A DNA stretch of 64,000 nucleotides from the NCBI GenBank assembly GCA_965178125.1, contig OZ237743.1, positions 744,001 to 808,000 of the forward strand, written 5' to 3'. Under the pieces are notes generated by a model. It worked only from the letters and a program-made list of their open reading frames with translations. It did not search any database and was not told the DNA's origin. Shown here piece by piece: positions 1 to 12,578 of the stretch (its first letter is position 1; every line of letters starts with the position of its first letter). The DNA comes from Bilabrum cf. latius. Lineage: Eukaryota > Bigyra: Bicosoecida > Bigyra > Bicosoecida. The translations under genes were made by a program, and so were the position numbers.

Positions 1-3000
1 CGCATTTCCCGGTCAGCCCTTCGCTGCTTGCGACGCTCAATTGAAATCAGCTAGGAGCTTGCCGTAGCTGACCCAAGCCGTACCATCGCAGTCGCTGACT
101 GCATGTCATTGACAGTCGTCCGTGGTCTTGGTTTCGCCGTCTCGGCTGTCCGGAATTCCGGCCTACCACCTTCAATAGAGGCCGATGCATTGAGCCTGTC
201 GACACTCCTTACGGACAAACCTGTCGTCTGCAAAGCGGTTGTGATCTGAGAGACCCCAGAGGACTGCGCCTGGCTGACAATGTCCTAGAACGCAGGAAGG
301 TTGAGGCGCTGCAGTACAGACGCTCCAGTCCAACCACCCGTCTCGGCATCTGCAGCACCAGACGAGGCTGCTGGAGCGCTTGGAATTGGCCAAAGCAGCC
401 TCTCACTTGAGTCACTAGGTACCGCACCGCGGCTCCTTTGCTACTGAGAATCCGGACTAGCATCGCGCCCCAGTTGCAGGCGTGCTTCGGTGGAGTCCTC
501 CAACGCCTGCACCCACGCCGCTGCTGGACTAAGCGATCGACCGACGGCACACGTCACCAATTGAGCCACTGACCGCACCAGCCTGTACCGAGCAGGATCT
601 ACCTGCATGGCAATACGCAGCAGCGAGGCAGACAGCAGGACCGCCTCTTGCACGAGTGCTGGTGATTGAAGCACCGGTGTCTCCCATGACGGTGGAGGCT
701 GCGAGACCTTCGAGGGCAAAGAAACAGGCCTCTAGGTTGGAGCAGCCGCCTTGTCGCCTGATGGCGCGTCCGATTTTCGAGCAGAGCCTATACTTGACTT
801 CTTCATGTCGTGCGCTGCTACGTGCCTCGTATTCGGGAGTGGTGCGAGGCCGAATCGCATGCCCGTCGCTGTCGAAACGTCTCGAGGTTTTGCTCCCGGC
901 CCGATGGTCCAGACATGCATAAATTGGCCCGCCCCGTGGCCACTCTAAGTCGAGGCACCGCTGGCCGCTGCAGCAGCATCCTCAGCAGCTTCCTTCTGTC
1001 TTTTCTGCATGGCGGCCGCAACAGGCATAATTGCGGTCGGCCGGTCATTTCCCTCCTCGTCAATACCGTCCTGCTCTAACGCATCCGCGTCATCGCCTGC
1101 ATATCCTCGATCCCCGTGTCTGTACGTGGGTCTGCACAACGTAGCGATGCACAGGGCTGCTTCCAGGCACATGCGCAGCCAGCTCGGATACCCGCTGCTA
1201 CGAACCTAAGATCTGAGCTGCTGGATAGACCGGGCTATATCATCGTTCTTGCTGGAATTCAGGGATTGTGCCAAGGATTCCGCGGTCATTCTGAACACGC
1301 CGGGCATTGTTTGCGGTCCAACGACTTGATGCTCAGGTGCGGCAAGCCGGCTCGCACCTTCAACGACCGCACCAACTAGCAAAGGCCAGAGCTCCTCTCG
1401 CGCCCTGGAGTGGAGGAAATCTCCGCCGGCTGCCTCATTGCATAGGCTGTCTGCCAAACAGTTTAGCGCGCGAATTCGAAGCTCAACATGCGCGCTGCGC
1501 TGGGCGGATGATGCAATCAGGGGCCAGGATTGTGCAAGCTGCGGTAGAAGCACAACAGGGGAGCCCCGTAGCACAATCAACGACTGTCTCAATACTTGCA
1601 GCGCAGCCGCTGCCACCCTCAGCGATGAGCTTTTGGCGCATGGTGTCGCTGAACGTATGCAAGCCAGTGCGAGGCGTCTCTCTGCCCGCTTGGCGGCAGG
1701 CAGACTGGCAGGTGAAGGCGATTCTCGCCAAACCGTGGCTGCTCGTGCAACAAACCAGTCGTGCTGCATGCACAGCCTCTGCATTGATTCATCGTCGAGC
1801 TCATACTCGTCGTCTGAATCTGGGCCACTGGGCGCCCAAGCAAGCCCAGTGGGAGCGGCAGCCAATGCAACCTGCCACGCATTCTGAATCATATCCTGGT
1901 CTGCGCACCTTGCCGGAGCAGGAGGTGGTGGCTACTTGCCATCTGATCCGGGCATCTGACTCGCAAACTCAGCTCCAGCGACCACGACTCCAAGCATCAT
2001 AGCAATAGTTCGATGCCGAAGCCCAGGAAAAGTCGACCCGGAGGTGCACCTTTGAATGCCCACAGATGCGTCGTCTACTATGGCTTTCACCAGGACAGCT
2101 GGAGCAGTGTTCGATTTTCCTTTGTGCTCGCGCATGCTACGAACGACGAATGCTGCGACTGTGCTTGCTGTTCCTGCGGCCTGGATTCGCACGTGAATTG
2201 GCGACCTCTGAGCAGACTCGCGAGGAGTCGGTTCCAAGGATTGGACGTCTACCAGCCCTCCACTAATCTACTCTTCGCCATAACGCAGCCATATTCCTTT
2301 CTATGCACCTGCTCCTCCCTACCATGCCTCTGTTTGTTCCCGCGAATCAAGCCGCAACGCCGCCCCGAGAGTGTCCAGTAGGACCTAGGCGTTCTCAACA
2401 AGAGCGTTCTGCAGTGCACTATCGTGATCACCCGATTGTTGCTTTGATTCCTGTGCGATGGCACGCTTAGCTCCCAAAAGCAGAGGTGCATCGAGCCCCT
2501 GAGTCCCTGCTGCGACTCCGAGCAGCTGTGGAAACCACACCGGTCGAAACAGCTCTTTGCTTCGCTCTGTCAAGTGCGCATGAGCCTAACGCCAAGCCGA
2601 TATACATTCTTGAACAAACTTGCTGCCAGCGTCGGCAACAAGAGGGGGTGTCACCTCAGCAACTTCCTCTTCACGCAGCGACCATTGTCTGGCCAGGTGC
2701 TGAACAGCAGTCCAGGCCCCTGACCCGCACCAACAAGCAAGAAAGGTGCAAGCCTTTTGCAACTACTCAGATTGGGGCGGCCGAACCGGGGGTTTGAACG
2801 GAGCACCCATTCGAACGATTCGCTCCAGAAGAGATGCGGCACAATCTTGACCCTCGCCCGAGCTGCAGCTGAGGCTTGTCGGTTGCACACCCGACACTGC
2901 GTGGCGAGAAACCGCCATCCACGCGCTAGCACGATCTACCATAGCAACAATTCGAGGCAAGCTCGTGGATCGCTCGCCAGACTCACGAACAGCAAATCGA

Positions 3001-5501
3001 ATTGCGCTGGAAGCCTGCCGCAGCGCGTACCCAATGGCACCCTGAAGTGCCCTGCTTTCGCCACAAGAGGCACACTATAATCCTATCGTTCGTGCAATGC
3101 TGCCCACAAGCCCTTCGATGCTCTCGTCATGTAGTGAAATCCAGGAGTCACCGCCAACGACCGGAGGTGTCTGCCCTAAGGGATTACCAGAGGTAGCGGC
3201 CTCCAGCAGACCCGCAACATGCCCACTTCCAAGCGCAACTCCTCCGCCGTTACCCCCAAACCCACTCAGTTTCTCCCGCTTCTGATGCATACAGGCCATA
3301 AGCAACTCGGAGCACATTGAAAGTACTGTCGCAACCCCCCGTGGCACCTCTTGTTCACGGGACTGGCCAGCAGAGAGCACTGTGGCGGCTTTGCCAGGCT
3401 AAGCTAGTTGGCAGACGGCAAGAAAGAGCCGCAGCTCAGCCACAATGGCGGAGTCAGTGTGGTTTGCTGCTAATGCGCTTCGCACACTGGCAGCACGAGA
3501 CGCCAGTAGGTCCAGTAGAGACGACTGGGTCAGCTGGAACACATCGTTCAGCTCTTGTGCAGCTGGTGGAGCCAGCCGGGCGATCGTATGCTTCAAAGAT
3601 CGGGCTATCTATACAGCCCCTCTCGCTACAAGCGAGTCGGCAGAGTCTGAGCCACCATATTGAGATTTTGAAGCAAGAGCTGCCATGGTCTCCAGCACCG
3701 CAAGAAGGGCGTTAACTCGTTTGCCTTTTGGCGAGGCCACCAGAGCTGAGGTGTGGGCACTACCCGAAAGCTATGGGCCAGAGGTACAGGACTTGCTTGT
3801 GCCTGCACCCTTGACAGCAGTAGCTGCGGCTGCGTCAGCACAGCCATCCATGGATTCATCGATTAATCCAATGCCAAGCAGCTGACCCATGCACCTGGTC
3901 GTGACCAATTCGAGGAGCGGCAGCGCAGCAGCCACCAACCGGGGCGTGCGTGCTTGCGAGAGCTGCACCAGAGCCCGCAAAATGGGACCTAGTAGGTTGC
4001 TGCGAGCTTGCTCTCGGAGGAGGAAAAGTGAATTGACGCCATCATCTCCCAGAGTAACGCTTTTGACGTTCAAGTCTCCGAGCGAACATGCGCACAGCGC
4101 TGCAAGTGCGCCAGCAGCCTCCTCGCCGATGGCACCCTCCATACCGCCGGTGCCTTGGAGCCGAGATTCCGCGAGATCCCCAGCGCCAGTGCCTCCTGAT
4201 TTAGCCCTGCTTGACACCCTCCGCCGCCCCGAGACCACTGAATCCAGCACGCCAATCAAGGCCGATGCGAGGCCAGGCACAAAGGGCCACACTCGCCGGG
4301 GATGCGGTGCAAGGAGTGCTGCCATACGTCTGCTCCCGGCAGGAAGTTCGGCTGGAGCTTCCCTGTAACCTGCAAGCGCTGCTACAACTGCATGTACGAA
4401 GGATATTGCAAGCCGCGTGTCCCCTGCCGTGCTGTCGTCTGCAGGACCAGATCCTTTCGACCCTTGCGATTCTCCACTGCCGCCATTGGCAGCAACCTCC
4501 TGACCGGCGCAATGGATGGCATCCATCGCATAGGCCAGGGCAGGCCCGAGCAGGGAGTTGTCAAGGAGACACTTCGGTAGGGGGAGCGGTGCATTGCATG
4601 GTGGTGGCATCCACCAGCAGCTGGCTGGCATTGGTTCAGCTGCTCGGTCCTACTTCGGGATGCCTTGCTGCTGGCTGGAGGTTGCTGCTGGTGTGTCAGC
4701 CACAGAATCGGCGCAATTGTGGCCAAGTGTCCAGCAGCGAGTTGGAACTCGAGCGAGAGGGGCTCCAGCTGCTCGGCACCATGCCGTCCATGGCTCGGAG
4801 CCCGGCCTGCTTCCCTTGCGGTCACGCCCAGGGGTCACTGGCGTGGGTGCTGTGCCGCCTGATACGCCAGAAGGAGGATCACGGAGTCCCGCCTTCGACA
4901 TGGCAGCGGATAGCTGCAGCAGCATGTATGTTGCCAGCTGAAACGCCGCCCGGCGGGTCTCCAGCTCATCGAGCGACAATGCGTTCTTCCCAGTTTCGGT
5001 CCGATGGGGCGGCCGAGCGAGGGCGACAAGGGCGACGAGCAGAAAGTCTGAAGCCGTGCTGCTCCGAAGCCAAGGATTTACTCCTGAAACCTACAACAAC
5101 GTGCAACAGCACCGCAGGATCGCCTCTTCTGCGCGAAAGCTCTTGCCGACAAGTGCACGCATGCCGATACCTGCCCTCGCAGTCGCCCAAGAGCGAGCTC
5201 GCCAGAGTGGCGAGATAGTAGCCGCTTGTCTTTCTGCCACTGCATCGCTGCTAGTAGCCTGTGACCCAGGACCTCGACCGATAGCAAGAAGCAGAGGCAA
5301 AGCAGTGTAGTCCAATATCTTGTCTTCCCCCGGGATGCCAGAATTATTCACCGTAGTGAGGCCATCCTCCAGGCGATCTATAGCCTATAAGAAGCCGTCA
5401 AAGCACAATCGGATAGTTTGAGCTAATTGCGTACTCATGTCTCCTGGGGGAATGGATGGCAGCTGTTCTGCTGTTCTCATTATGTTGGCCGCTGATCCCA
5501 T
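1..5501 (-). CDS. TTI1: TTI1-like HEAT-repeat protein (TELO2-interacting protein 1), C-terminus beyond the left edge
   Basis: The frame is open from about 5622 to the left edge, interrupted only by about 20 TAG codons (plus-strand positions 51, 285, 441, 732, 945, 1206, 1932, 2268, 2301, 2319, 2385, 2586, 2763, 3075, 3399, 3609, 3771, 4650, 5091, 5385). I checked every gap between them and found no TAA or TGA. TTI1 is the HEAT scaffold of the TTT complex (TELO2-TTI1-TTI2), which stabilises TOR, ATM and other PIKKs. The N-terminal helices near 5330-5280 (block ending LPLLL) resemble the TTI1 start. The block at about 1660-1430 (LLPQLAQSWPLI, then GDFLHSRAREELWPLL) resembles the TTI1 C-terminal region. 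The protein exceeds 1,800 residues against about 1,090 in human, mostly through low-complexity inserts and a C-terminal extension. The ATG at 5501 is chosen because it follows an AT-rich tract (5559-5581); ATGs at 5546, 5480 and 5438 are alternatives. Family assignment rests on remembered motif patterns. Confidence 0.6.
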
Positions 5502-5891
5502 GGCTGCCACGCAGTGCGGCTTAAGGAATACAAAAGCAGATACCATAATGCAAAGAATATATATGCATAAATAGTATACTCGGACGATTTGGACGCTGCT
5601 CTGCTGTAGGAGCGGTCGCAACCGATTTCAAGGACGCATCCGTTGCTCCCCTCTCACAAAGCTTCCATGGAGCTTCCCAATGTTTAGCAGGGATCAAGCA
5701 ATGTGCAGAATATAGGTAGAACGCTGTCCCAATCCGAGCGCAGTTTCCATAGCTCTGTTCGGTAGCTGCTGCTTGAAGCTGCCCGGTCAGAAGACGCAGC
5801 TTCAACTACTAGCGACCGGCCCATTTCAGGGAAACCTCGGTCTAAGAAGGGCAGCAGAACTGATTTATCCGACAAACTACAATAGTATGGT

Positions 5892-7412
5892 ATGCTCCAA
5901 AGGCCACTGAGCCCCCTCAGATCGGGTCCAAGTGGCGAGACCAGCTCGGCCGTATATACCCCAATGCGTACTGGAACAGATATTGCCCGAAAACGAAGAA
6001 AGCTAAAAACAAAATCTTCGAAAAGATTAGGCATGGATCATAGCTTGGTAATAGTACGCAGGCTAGCTCAGAAGAGCAGCATATGCGTAGCTGCGGTGGA
6101 GCCTCAATGCGTACGCAGGCCGCCCACGGTGGCCAGACTGCAAGACAGGTTACGCACGACCCTATGCACTTGTGAAGTAGTCAAACATCCGTCACATTGT
6201 AAGGATTGCGACAGAATCCGCGCCGAGGCTAGTCTGCAGCGCGCTCAGCTGCAGAGAGCTGCTCTTGAGAACCGAGTTTTTCGCAAGAAGGCTGACAGAT
6301 AGCTGGCTGCAGTCAGAGAAGAGCTTCGACAGTACAAGAAATCGTTGCAAACTGCTAGTGACTTGCAATCTATGGCGAGTGAAAAGCTAGCAGCGCTTCG
6401 CGCAGAGCTGTCAGAGGCCAAGCAGGCCCACACGCAGGCGGAGGGAGTAGCCAAAGCGATGAAACTGTCGCTTGCAGGCCAGCAGAAATCGAACGCAAGC
6501 CTGTAGAAAACAAACGAATCACTGAGAAGCTCGGTACAGGAGAAAGATGGATGGATACAGTCTCTTCAATAGGAACTTGCGAGCACCAAGGCGAGCATCT
6601 AGTCGCGCGAGGCAGCAGCACAGCAGGCCGACCGTTCCAAGCAATTGCTTACAGGAGAGCTAGACATTGCCAAGAAGGCCGCATAGCAGGCGCGCAGTCG
6701 CAACGGAGCACTTCAAACTGAAGTCAATGAGCTCAAGCGCAAACTGGAGCGAACGCAGAGCGAGGTGGATAGCTTGCGCGAAGAAGCCAGCGATCAAGCG
6801 GAGCTACAAGCCAGCCTGGACGACTGGAAGGACAGAGCCTGCCAAGCGGAGTCCCGCGAGTAGTTTTTAAAGTCAAAGCTGGGTGAATTGATTGAGAAGC
6901 GCAAGCAGGATCGCGTCCAGATGGAACGGACTGCCGCAGCTTCGGCGGTCAGCCTCCACGTCACCTCCCCCACGGTGATTGTGAGGGTCACCAACGAACG
7001 CAACGAGACCGCTGATGAGCAGTGCGTGCTCCCTGTGCTTCCGAGAGCAGAGATTCGAGAAGCATTGATCGGCATTCTCTGCAGCCGAACGAGGATTGTG
7101 GCGAGAAAGGGCGGTACCGGCGGTAGCGACCCCAGAGGCTAGACCAAGGCAGGACAGTCGCACGAGGCAGAAGGCCCGTTGCACGGGGCCAGGCGAGAAA
7201 TAGGCAGAGAGGCGGAGACGAGAGATGAAGCTTGGGCAACACAAGTATCGGAAGAGATGCAGGGAGGAATTCTCGAGGCGCTGGAGCCTCTATTTGAGAA
7301 GACTGGGGCGATGCTGCGAACTGAGGCTGCAGGCGAATCTGGTAGATCTGATGGGGCGCGTGGCAGACCTTCGGCAGCAGGTGCCAGGGCTGGGCGGGAG
7401 ACCGCGACTTGA
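5892..7412 (+). CDS. Coiled-coil protein of unknown function
   Basis: One frame of about 506 codons ends at TGA 7410-7412 and carries seven in-frame TAGs (6300, 6504, 6570, 6600, 6684, 6861, 7140). Residues from about 110 to 350 are highly charged heptad-like sequence rich in Glu, Lys, Gln, Ala and Arg, typical of a long coiled coil. Every TAG in this part sits in a hydrophilic context where Gln fits, for example between LQ and ELAS at 6570 and before QARSRN at 6684. The N-terminal part (5892-6200) has a Cys-rich patch and a different composition. It may be an upstream exon or leader, and the ATG at 6033 is an alternative start. The tail is Glu/Ala/Gly-rich. I do not recognise a family. It converges with the methionine sulfoxide reductase gene across the minisatellite. 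Confidence 0.55.
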
Positions 7413-7508
7413 CAGGCTTTCCGATTCCGCATGGCAGTATAGCAAGCGAAATTTCGAAGCAGCATGCAGGCAGCAGCCCATCACTGAGGGCAAAATAACA
7501 TCCATCAT

Positions 7509-7689
7509 ATGGCAGAATACCCTGCCACTGCCCCTGATCCCTCACATGGCAGAATACCCTGCCACTGCCCCTGATCCCTCACATGGCAGAATACCCTGCC
7601 ACTGCCCCTGATCCCTCACATGGCAGAATACCCTGCCACTGCCCCTAATCCCTCACATGGCAGAATACCCTGCCACTGCCCCTGATCCG
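7509..7689. repeat. 37-bp minisatellite, about 4.9 copies
   Basis: Units begin at 7509, 7546, 7583, 7620 and 7657 (the last is partial, 33 bp). Each starts ATGGCAGAATACCCTGCC and the copies are nearly identical; the fourth has one change (taatccc for tgatccc). The array is head-to-tail without spacers, so it is not CRISPR. It lies between two convergent genes, and its right-hand copy supplies the last codons and the TGA stop of the reductase gene on the minus strand. Confidence 0.95.
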
Positions 7690-8471
7690 GCCGCTGCTGT
7701 CGAGGCCCACGCCGTGATGAACTCTCGGCATATCGCCTTCAGGTAGAACGCATCCACCTCTGTGAACGCGCCCACCTCTTCGCCATCAATGTCAAGGACT
7801 GCGCAGAGACGCTCCCCTTCTTTCCACTCTTGCTCCCCGCTGGTCTCCTCCCCGGCAGCCGCCGATGCCACGTCGCCTCCACCGGTGGCAGAGCCTTTCG
7901 CCGCCCCAGCGCCATCCGACCCGCTTGATGCCGCAGGAAGAAAAACTGGAACCACAATCTCACTTCTGGTCTCCTCGTCGCAAGCAATGTAGTTCTCGAG
8001 TGCCTTTACATCCTTGATAACCTGTGTTTTCCTATCAGAAGCAGCCGTCCCACACACGCCCTTACCCATGCTGATGAAACCACATGCCAGCACAGTCCCC
8101 TGATACGGACCAACAACAAGTGCCCATTTGCTAGCATTCGGCGCCGACGCAGCCACTGGGAGCCCAGCGCTGTCGCTTGCGGTCGCCACGACAGTGTAGA
8201 AGCCAACGAACCACATCTTGCTGGGAAAGACCGTCTTCAGCACACTAGATATCGTGCTCATGCGCCCAACAAGATCCATATGCTTGCCATACTTTGCAAA
8301 AAAATCTCGAAGGTGCGTGATTGCATTCTGGTAGCCCCTGGCACTCTTCTCATCCTGTCCAAGGCCCACAGCAAGCGGGTCCTTATCGATGTCTGTTGGG
8401 GCACGTCCACAGACTTTGTCCTCACCACCTTTTGCAGAATCTGAAACAATGTCAAACTTGGACCCAAGCAT
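7653..8471 (-). CDS. Free methionine-(R)-sulfoxide reductase (fRMsr), GAF domain
   Basis: The enzyme reduces free L-methionine-(R)-S-oxide in the cytosol using thioredoxin-type electrons. The 272-residue product has a GAF domain from about residue 45. It carries the family core: WFVGFY, VVGPYQG, GKGVCGTAA, IACD and RSEIVVPVF. The three redox cysteines are Cys130, Cys140 and Cys164. Their spacing (10 and 24 residues) is the same as that of Cys84, Cys94 and Cys118 in the E. coli enzyme. Compared with the compact bacterial form it has an N-terminal extension and a Ser/Gly/Ala/Glu-rich insertion of about 40 residues before the final strand (CAVLDIDGEE). The ATG at 8471 is preferred over an upstream TTG in the same frame. 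The TGA stop (7653-7655) lies inside the minisatellite. No internal TAG is present. It is divergent from LAS1, 185 bp away. Confidence 0.88.
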   Translation of the reverse strand: MLGSKFDIVSDSAKGGEDKVCGRAPTDIDKDPLAVGLGQDEKSARGYQNAITHLRDFFAKYGKHMDLVGRMSTISSVLKTVFPSKMWFVGFYTVVATASDSAGLPVAASAPNASKWALVVGPYQGTVLACGFISMGKGVCGTAASDRKTQVIKDVKALENYIACDEETRSEIVVPVFLPAASSGSDGAGAAKGSATGGGDVASAAAGEETSGEQEWKEGERLCAVLDIDGEEVGAFTEVDAFYLKAICREFITAWASTAAAGSGAVAGYSAM

Positions 8472-8656
8472 TTGCGGTGGTTCCTGGTTTCTGGGGACGG
8501 GCGACCAGCCACACAAGTTGTTCCGGGTCCATGCCTATACTATTGCCAAATTCAATATTTCAAGCTTCAAAAATCATGCGAGCAAGCAGGAAACGTAAGC
8601 GCCAAGATGATCAAGCGAAAGACAAGCGAAGGCGGCTCGCAAAAATCCAGCTCTAG

Positions 8657-11600
8657 ATGCCAAGCGACGCATTGCCGTCTCCAGTACTTGCTGCTTGGGC
8701 TTCAAATGAGTCTTGGTTCTTGGGAAGGAATGCATTCAAGCAGCTTTCCAATGGATTAGCTACCGAAATATAGTCACTTGATTACCTCGGACGGGTAAAC
8801 TACGTGAACGATCTGTTGTCTAATTGGGAATCATCCGGCATAGCACCAGTTGCAGTTGTTGCCTGCGCAAGCCTGCTGAACGTTTGTGCTTAGTATGCTG
8901 GTTTGAGGCACCAAGCAGGCGGATATCAACTCACAAGACCTCAAATGTCTCTATTGAGGCTTTCAGCAGGAAGTGCTATTCTTCGATTCGTGAATGCAAT
9001 TGCAGACCACGCCAGGAAAGGCAAGGCAAAGGCTTCAATGGCTTCCTCGCTTGCCATAAGTGCCGAGCGCTCTGGAATTCCAAGGTATTTGGTTGATCTG
9101 AGACATCAAGCAGCGCACGGCTCGTTGCCCTCTTGGACCTCACTCGCTGAGGGACTGCAGCAGGCGCTGCGTTGGGTCGAGCAAAAATATTGGATGCGTC
9201 AGGAGAACTCGTTCAGGTCGAGTCGGGCCAGACGAGAGCAGCTGGTCTCGCTCGCTCTCAACGGACTTATTCGAAGGAGCAACAGGCTACAAGCGAGGCT
9301 AATCGAAGCAGGCCTAGCCTCCACTCACACCGACAGCGCCAGGTGCACCCGAGCCCCTCAGCCGTGGTGGGCGAGCAGCCGCACAGCTCCCATCCTTCTG
9401 ACGGGATCCGTTCTTAAAACCCAATCGGAAGGGAACGCACACGCTGCATGGAGCCCAGATGACTCGGCTAGGCTTGCCGCCAGCCAGGCGGGGGCACCAC
9501 CGACCACAGCTGCCGCAGGTAGAGCGTCTGCCGGCCGCAACCCGTCGCAGTATCTGCATGTGCCTCCCATCGTCGATCCCAGCGCTGGTCAATGGGCATG
9601 CTGGTACACTGCCTGGGCAAGGAGTCATGCAAGGCCTAAACCGACGTCGAGCTCTTCGTCTTCCTTTCGAATTCCCCTCGGGGACATAGAAAAAGGCGGT
9701 GCTGTCGTTGCGCAAGTGCGCACGCTGTGTACCGTGTGCAAGGGTAGACCCACACTCGTTGCAGAGCAAGTTGTGCCTGTCTTGCTTGGAATATCAAGAG
9801 ACAATGGTCCTTTGGGGTCGGGGATGCAGCCCGAGTCGCTCGAATGCTAGACAAGCTTTGAGTCCAGCCAAGGTAGAGCACCCGAACCGACAGGTGCATC
9901 CGATGACGAGAGTCACAAAGCTAGTGCGGCATCGCGAGCAGCGGATGAATGGTGCAGCTACTTCTATTCTGGGTGCACCTCAAACCTGATGGATGCTGCT
10001 CGCTCTTTCGGCGTGAAGGTGGGCTGGCTGCTTGCGCTGGCAAAGTACTCAGACGCAGCGGTGCTGCCAACTTCGCCGCACGACGCGTTCGTTGCGCATG
10101 CGACCGCTGAGCTTTTGAAGGGACTGAGCGATAGTGCTCCATTGCTCGGAATTCGTCCTGTTGCTGCGCCTGCTGAAAGCAGTGGCACAGGCCTGCGTCC
10201 GGTTTTATCCTCTGTGGAGCTTGACTCGGCAGACACCAGCGAATTCATCGCGTGGTAGAGATGGATGCCTGTACTGGTTTGCATCCAGAGAGTTGAGCCA
10301 AGCCTTTGGTCATCGCTGGTGCGCACATGCTGCTATACAGTCGCTTCGGCGAGCGCTCCGCTGCTCCAGGCCGAGCTGGCTCTCAGGCACCTTGCCAACT
10401 CGTGGGGCAGCCTCCCTGCGAATCAAGTTAAAGATGCACTGGTTGTGTCGCACTGTGTGCTTGCAAGGCTGCACCTACGGGTGAGTCGAGCTAGACGATT
10501 GGTTGAGAGGCTGGTCAGTGTTGAATCCTGCGCTGTATTTGGCTTGTGCCCAATGGTGCACCCAACACCCGGCGGTGGGGCCGACGTGACACAGAAAGGG
10601 CAAGAAGAAAGCTTGACTGAGCACCGTCAGAGCCGCACGGCATCCTTTCTTTCCGAGGCAGACAAGCTCGTTAGCCTAATGGAGCGCGCTGAAGCACAGG
10701 CAGCCGCGCAGGAGAGATTGGCTGAAGAGGCCGCTGCAAGCGAGAGCAAGGCGGCAGCTGCGGCAGCTGCCGCCAAGCAAGCAGAGGAGCAAGCAGCCAC
10801 TGCATAGGAAATTCCAGGTTCCAGTGAGGGCTCCATATTTTCTCCACTCAAAAAGACATCGAACCCGCGCGGAAAGGGCAGGAAGGGGAAGAAGAAGCAG
10901 CCAAAGACGCCCAAGCTAGACGTGAAGGAAGAGGGGAGCCCACTAGCGAAGCAACCAGTAAACCCTAAGGCTACGCTTGAAGCCGGGCCGAGCGCATCTA
11001 TACCAGCATAGCCCGTTGAGAAAATGCCTCACCAGTACGAGACTTCTGACACGCCTGCCATAGTCCATTTGGTATCTAGGAGGGCAGGGACAGTTGCGGT
11101 ACCTGGCTCGACCGCCTTGACTGCAGGCGGTCTGGAATTTTCTACTATTGCCGGCCAGTGTTCTGCCATGACATTTCTACCAGACACCTCGAAGCCACAA
11201 GATTCCGGTGGGGCGGCACAGGTGCAAATGGCTGATCGGGGTGAAGGCTTGGCTAGTGCAGATGGCAGCGATGACGACGAAGACGTCGGTGGTGACGTGC
11301 TGGAGCCTGCAGACTCTGGCAGTGACCGAGACAGCGTCTTGCTGGAAGGAGACGAAGACAGTGATGACGACAAGGATATGGGTCAGCATCAGGTCGAAGC
11401 AGCGATATCAGGTGAAGCTGGCGCATCCGAGTCTGCGGTCGCGGATGTGAGCGACGGGGAGGACGATGATGGCGAGGACGAGGACACTGACGACGAGTAC
11501 TCGATTGTTCAAAGCAACGACAATGACGACGGTGAAGGAGAGAGCGAAGCAGCAGGCACGGCCACGACCAGCCATTCCTCTGCAGAGAAGCTGACCTACG

Positions 11601-12421
11601 GTGCGGTGGAAGGTTGCTACAGGCGGGATCTGGTCAAACCAATGAAGCTACCTGTGCTCGAGTGCGCAAGAGTAGTACTGCAGATGCTGCCTAGGTAGGC
11701 ATCGATGGGTCTTGCTAGCTCGAGTGTGCTGGATGACGATGCTCTCAGTCTGGTTGCTCTCCTTGAGAAAGTAGCGCAGCGCGCAGTCCCGCGCGATGAC
11801 CTCCTCCCGCAGCTGTGGCACGGTCCTAGCGATGCAATCGCAGTGGAAAATGCCAGGTAGCTCCTGGAAACCAAAGCTTATCATCCAAGTACCGGCATGA
11901 TTTCGCTTAGCGTTGGAGGCGCATCAGCCGGTCTCGTATCCCGAACTGCTTCTTCCGATGCAAGTGCGAGTTCCAGACCTGCAGCCCCCCAAACCCCGAG
12001 ACTTTCCGAGCTTGAGATGCTGGAGCAAGCGCTGGCAGGTGCAATTCCTGGAGGGCAGGTTGCAATGGAGTCTGGTGAGGGAGCAGCACCAAGCAACGAG
12101 GGAGAGGGTCAGGGGAAGTCTTCGTTGTCTCTATCCTCGTCCTCGTCCTCGTCCTCGTCCTCGGCCATGCAGGGAACAAGTCCTAGCATGGCACCGTGGC
12201 CGGCCCATTGCCCAGTGATTCGGGTCAAGTAGCACCCTTCGCAGGTTCTAGCAGCTGCTCGCCACGAGGCCGAAGCCCAACTCGTTGCAGCAGGAGGCAG
12301 CCAAGACGACAGTGGAGGGGCTGAATGGGGGATTGTGGACCCTGGTTCTGCAGCTTGGTGTTCTCCAGGAATGAATGCCGCAGGCAGCAACTAGATGGAG
12401 GATCTTGATCTCTTGGGATGA
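8657..12421 (+). CDS. LAS1: LAS1-like pre-rRNA processing endonuclease
   Basis: Las1 is the HEPN nuclease that, with Grc3, cuts ITS2 of pre-rRNA in the nucleus. The N-terminus matches the family: a Trp-rich start (AAWASNESWFLGR), then NDLLSNWESSGIAPVAVV, then AILRFVNAIAD. The HEPN motif LRHQAAH supplies Arg149 and His154, and a YW block follows at about residues 175-176. The frame of 1,254 codons has ten TAGs (8771, 8891, 9848, 10256, 10805, 11009, 11696, 11858, 12230, 12392) and no other stop before TGA 12419-12421. Without TAG as sense, the first TAGs would separate the start from the conserved core. After residue about 650 it has an Ala/Glu/Lys coiled segment, a Lys-rich stretch, a very acidic Asp/Glu tract (11270-11550) and a Ser run (12134-12163). 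It ends 157 bp from the convergent ARF-GEF. Confidence 0.85.
12134..12163 (+). repeat. (TCCTCG)5 microsatellite coding for Ser-Ser
   Basis: Five exact hexamer copies lie in frame inside LAS1 and lengthen a serine run near the C-terminus. Confidence 0.9.
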
Positions 12422-12578
12422 TCCTGTGCAATCGGGGGATCCGGATTGTTGATGTTTGTTTCCGGTCAAGATCTGGTCTGACGACAGAAAAGCAGAGTTG
12501 CACACCGCATCCTAAATCGTAGGCAGTATCCATCACATGGATTCCAAATTCATTCAAGACAACAATCAAGCTGGCGCC

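Noticed and set aside
7509-7689. CRISPR array
   Set aside because: The 37-bp repeats are directly contiguous with no unique spacers, and the genome is eukaryotic.
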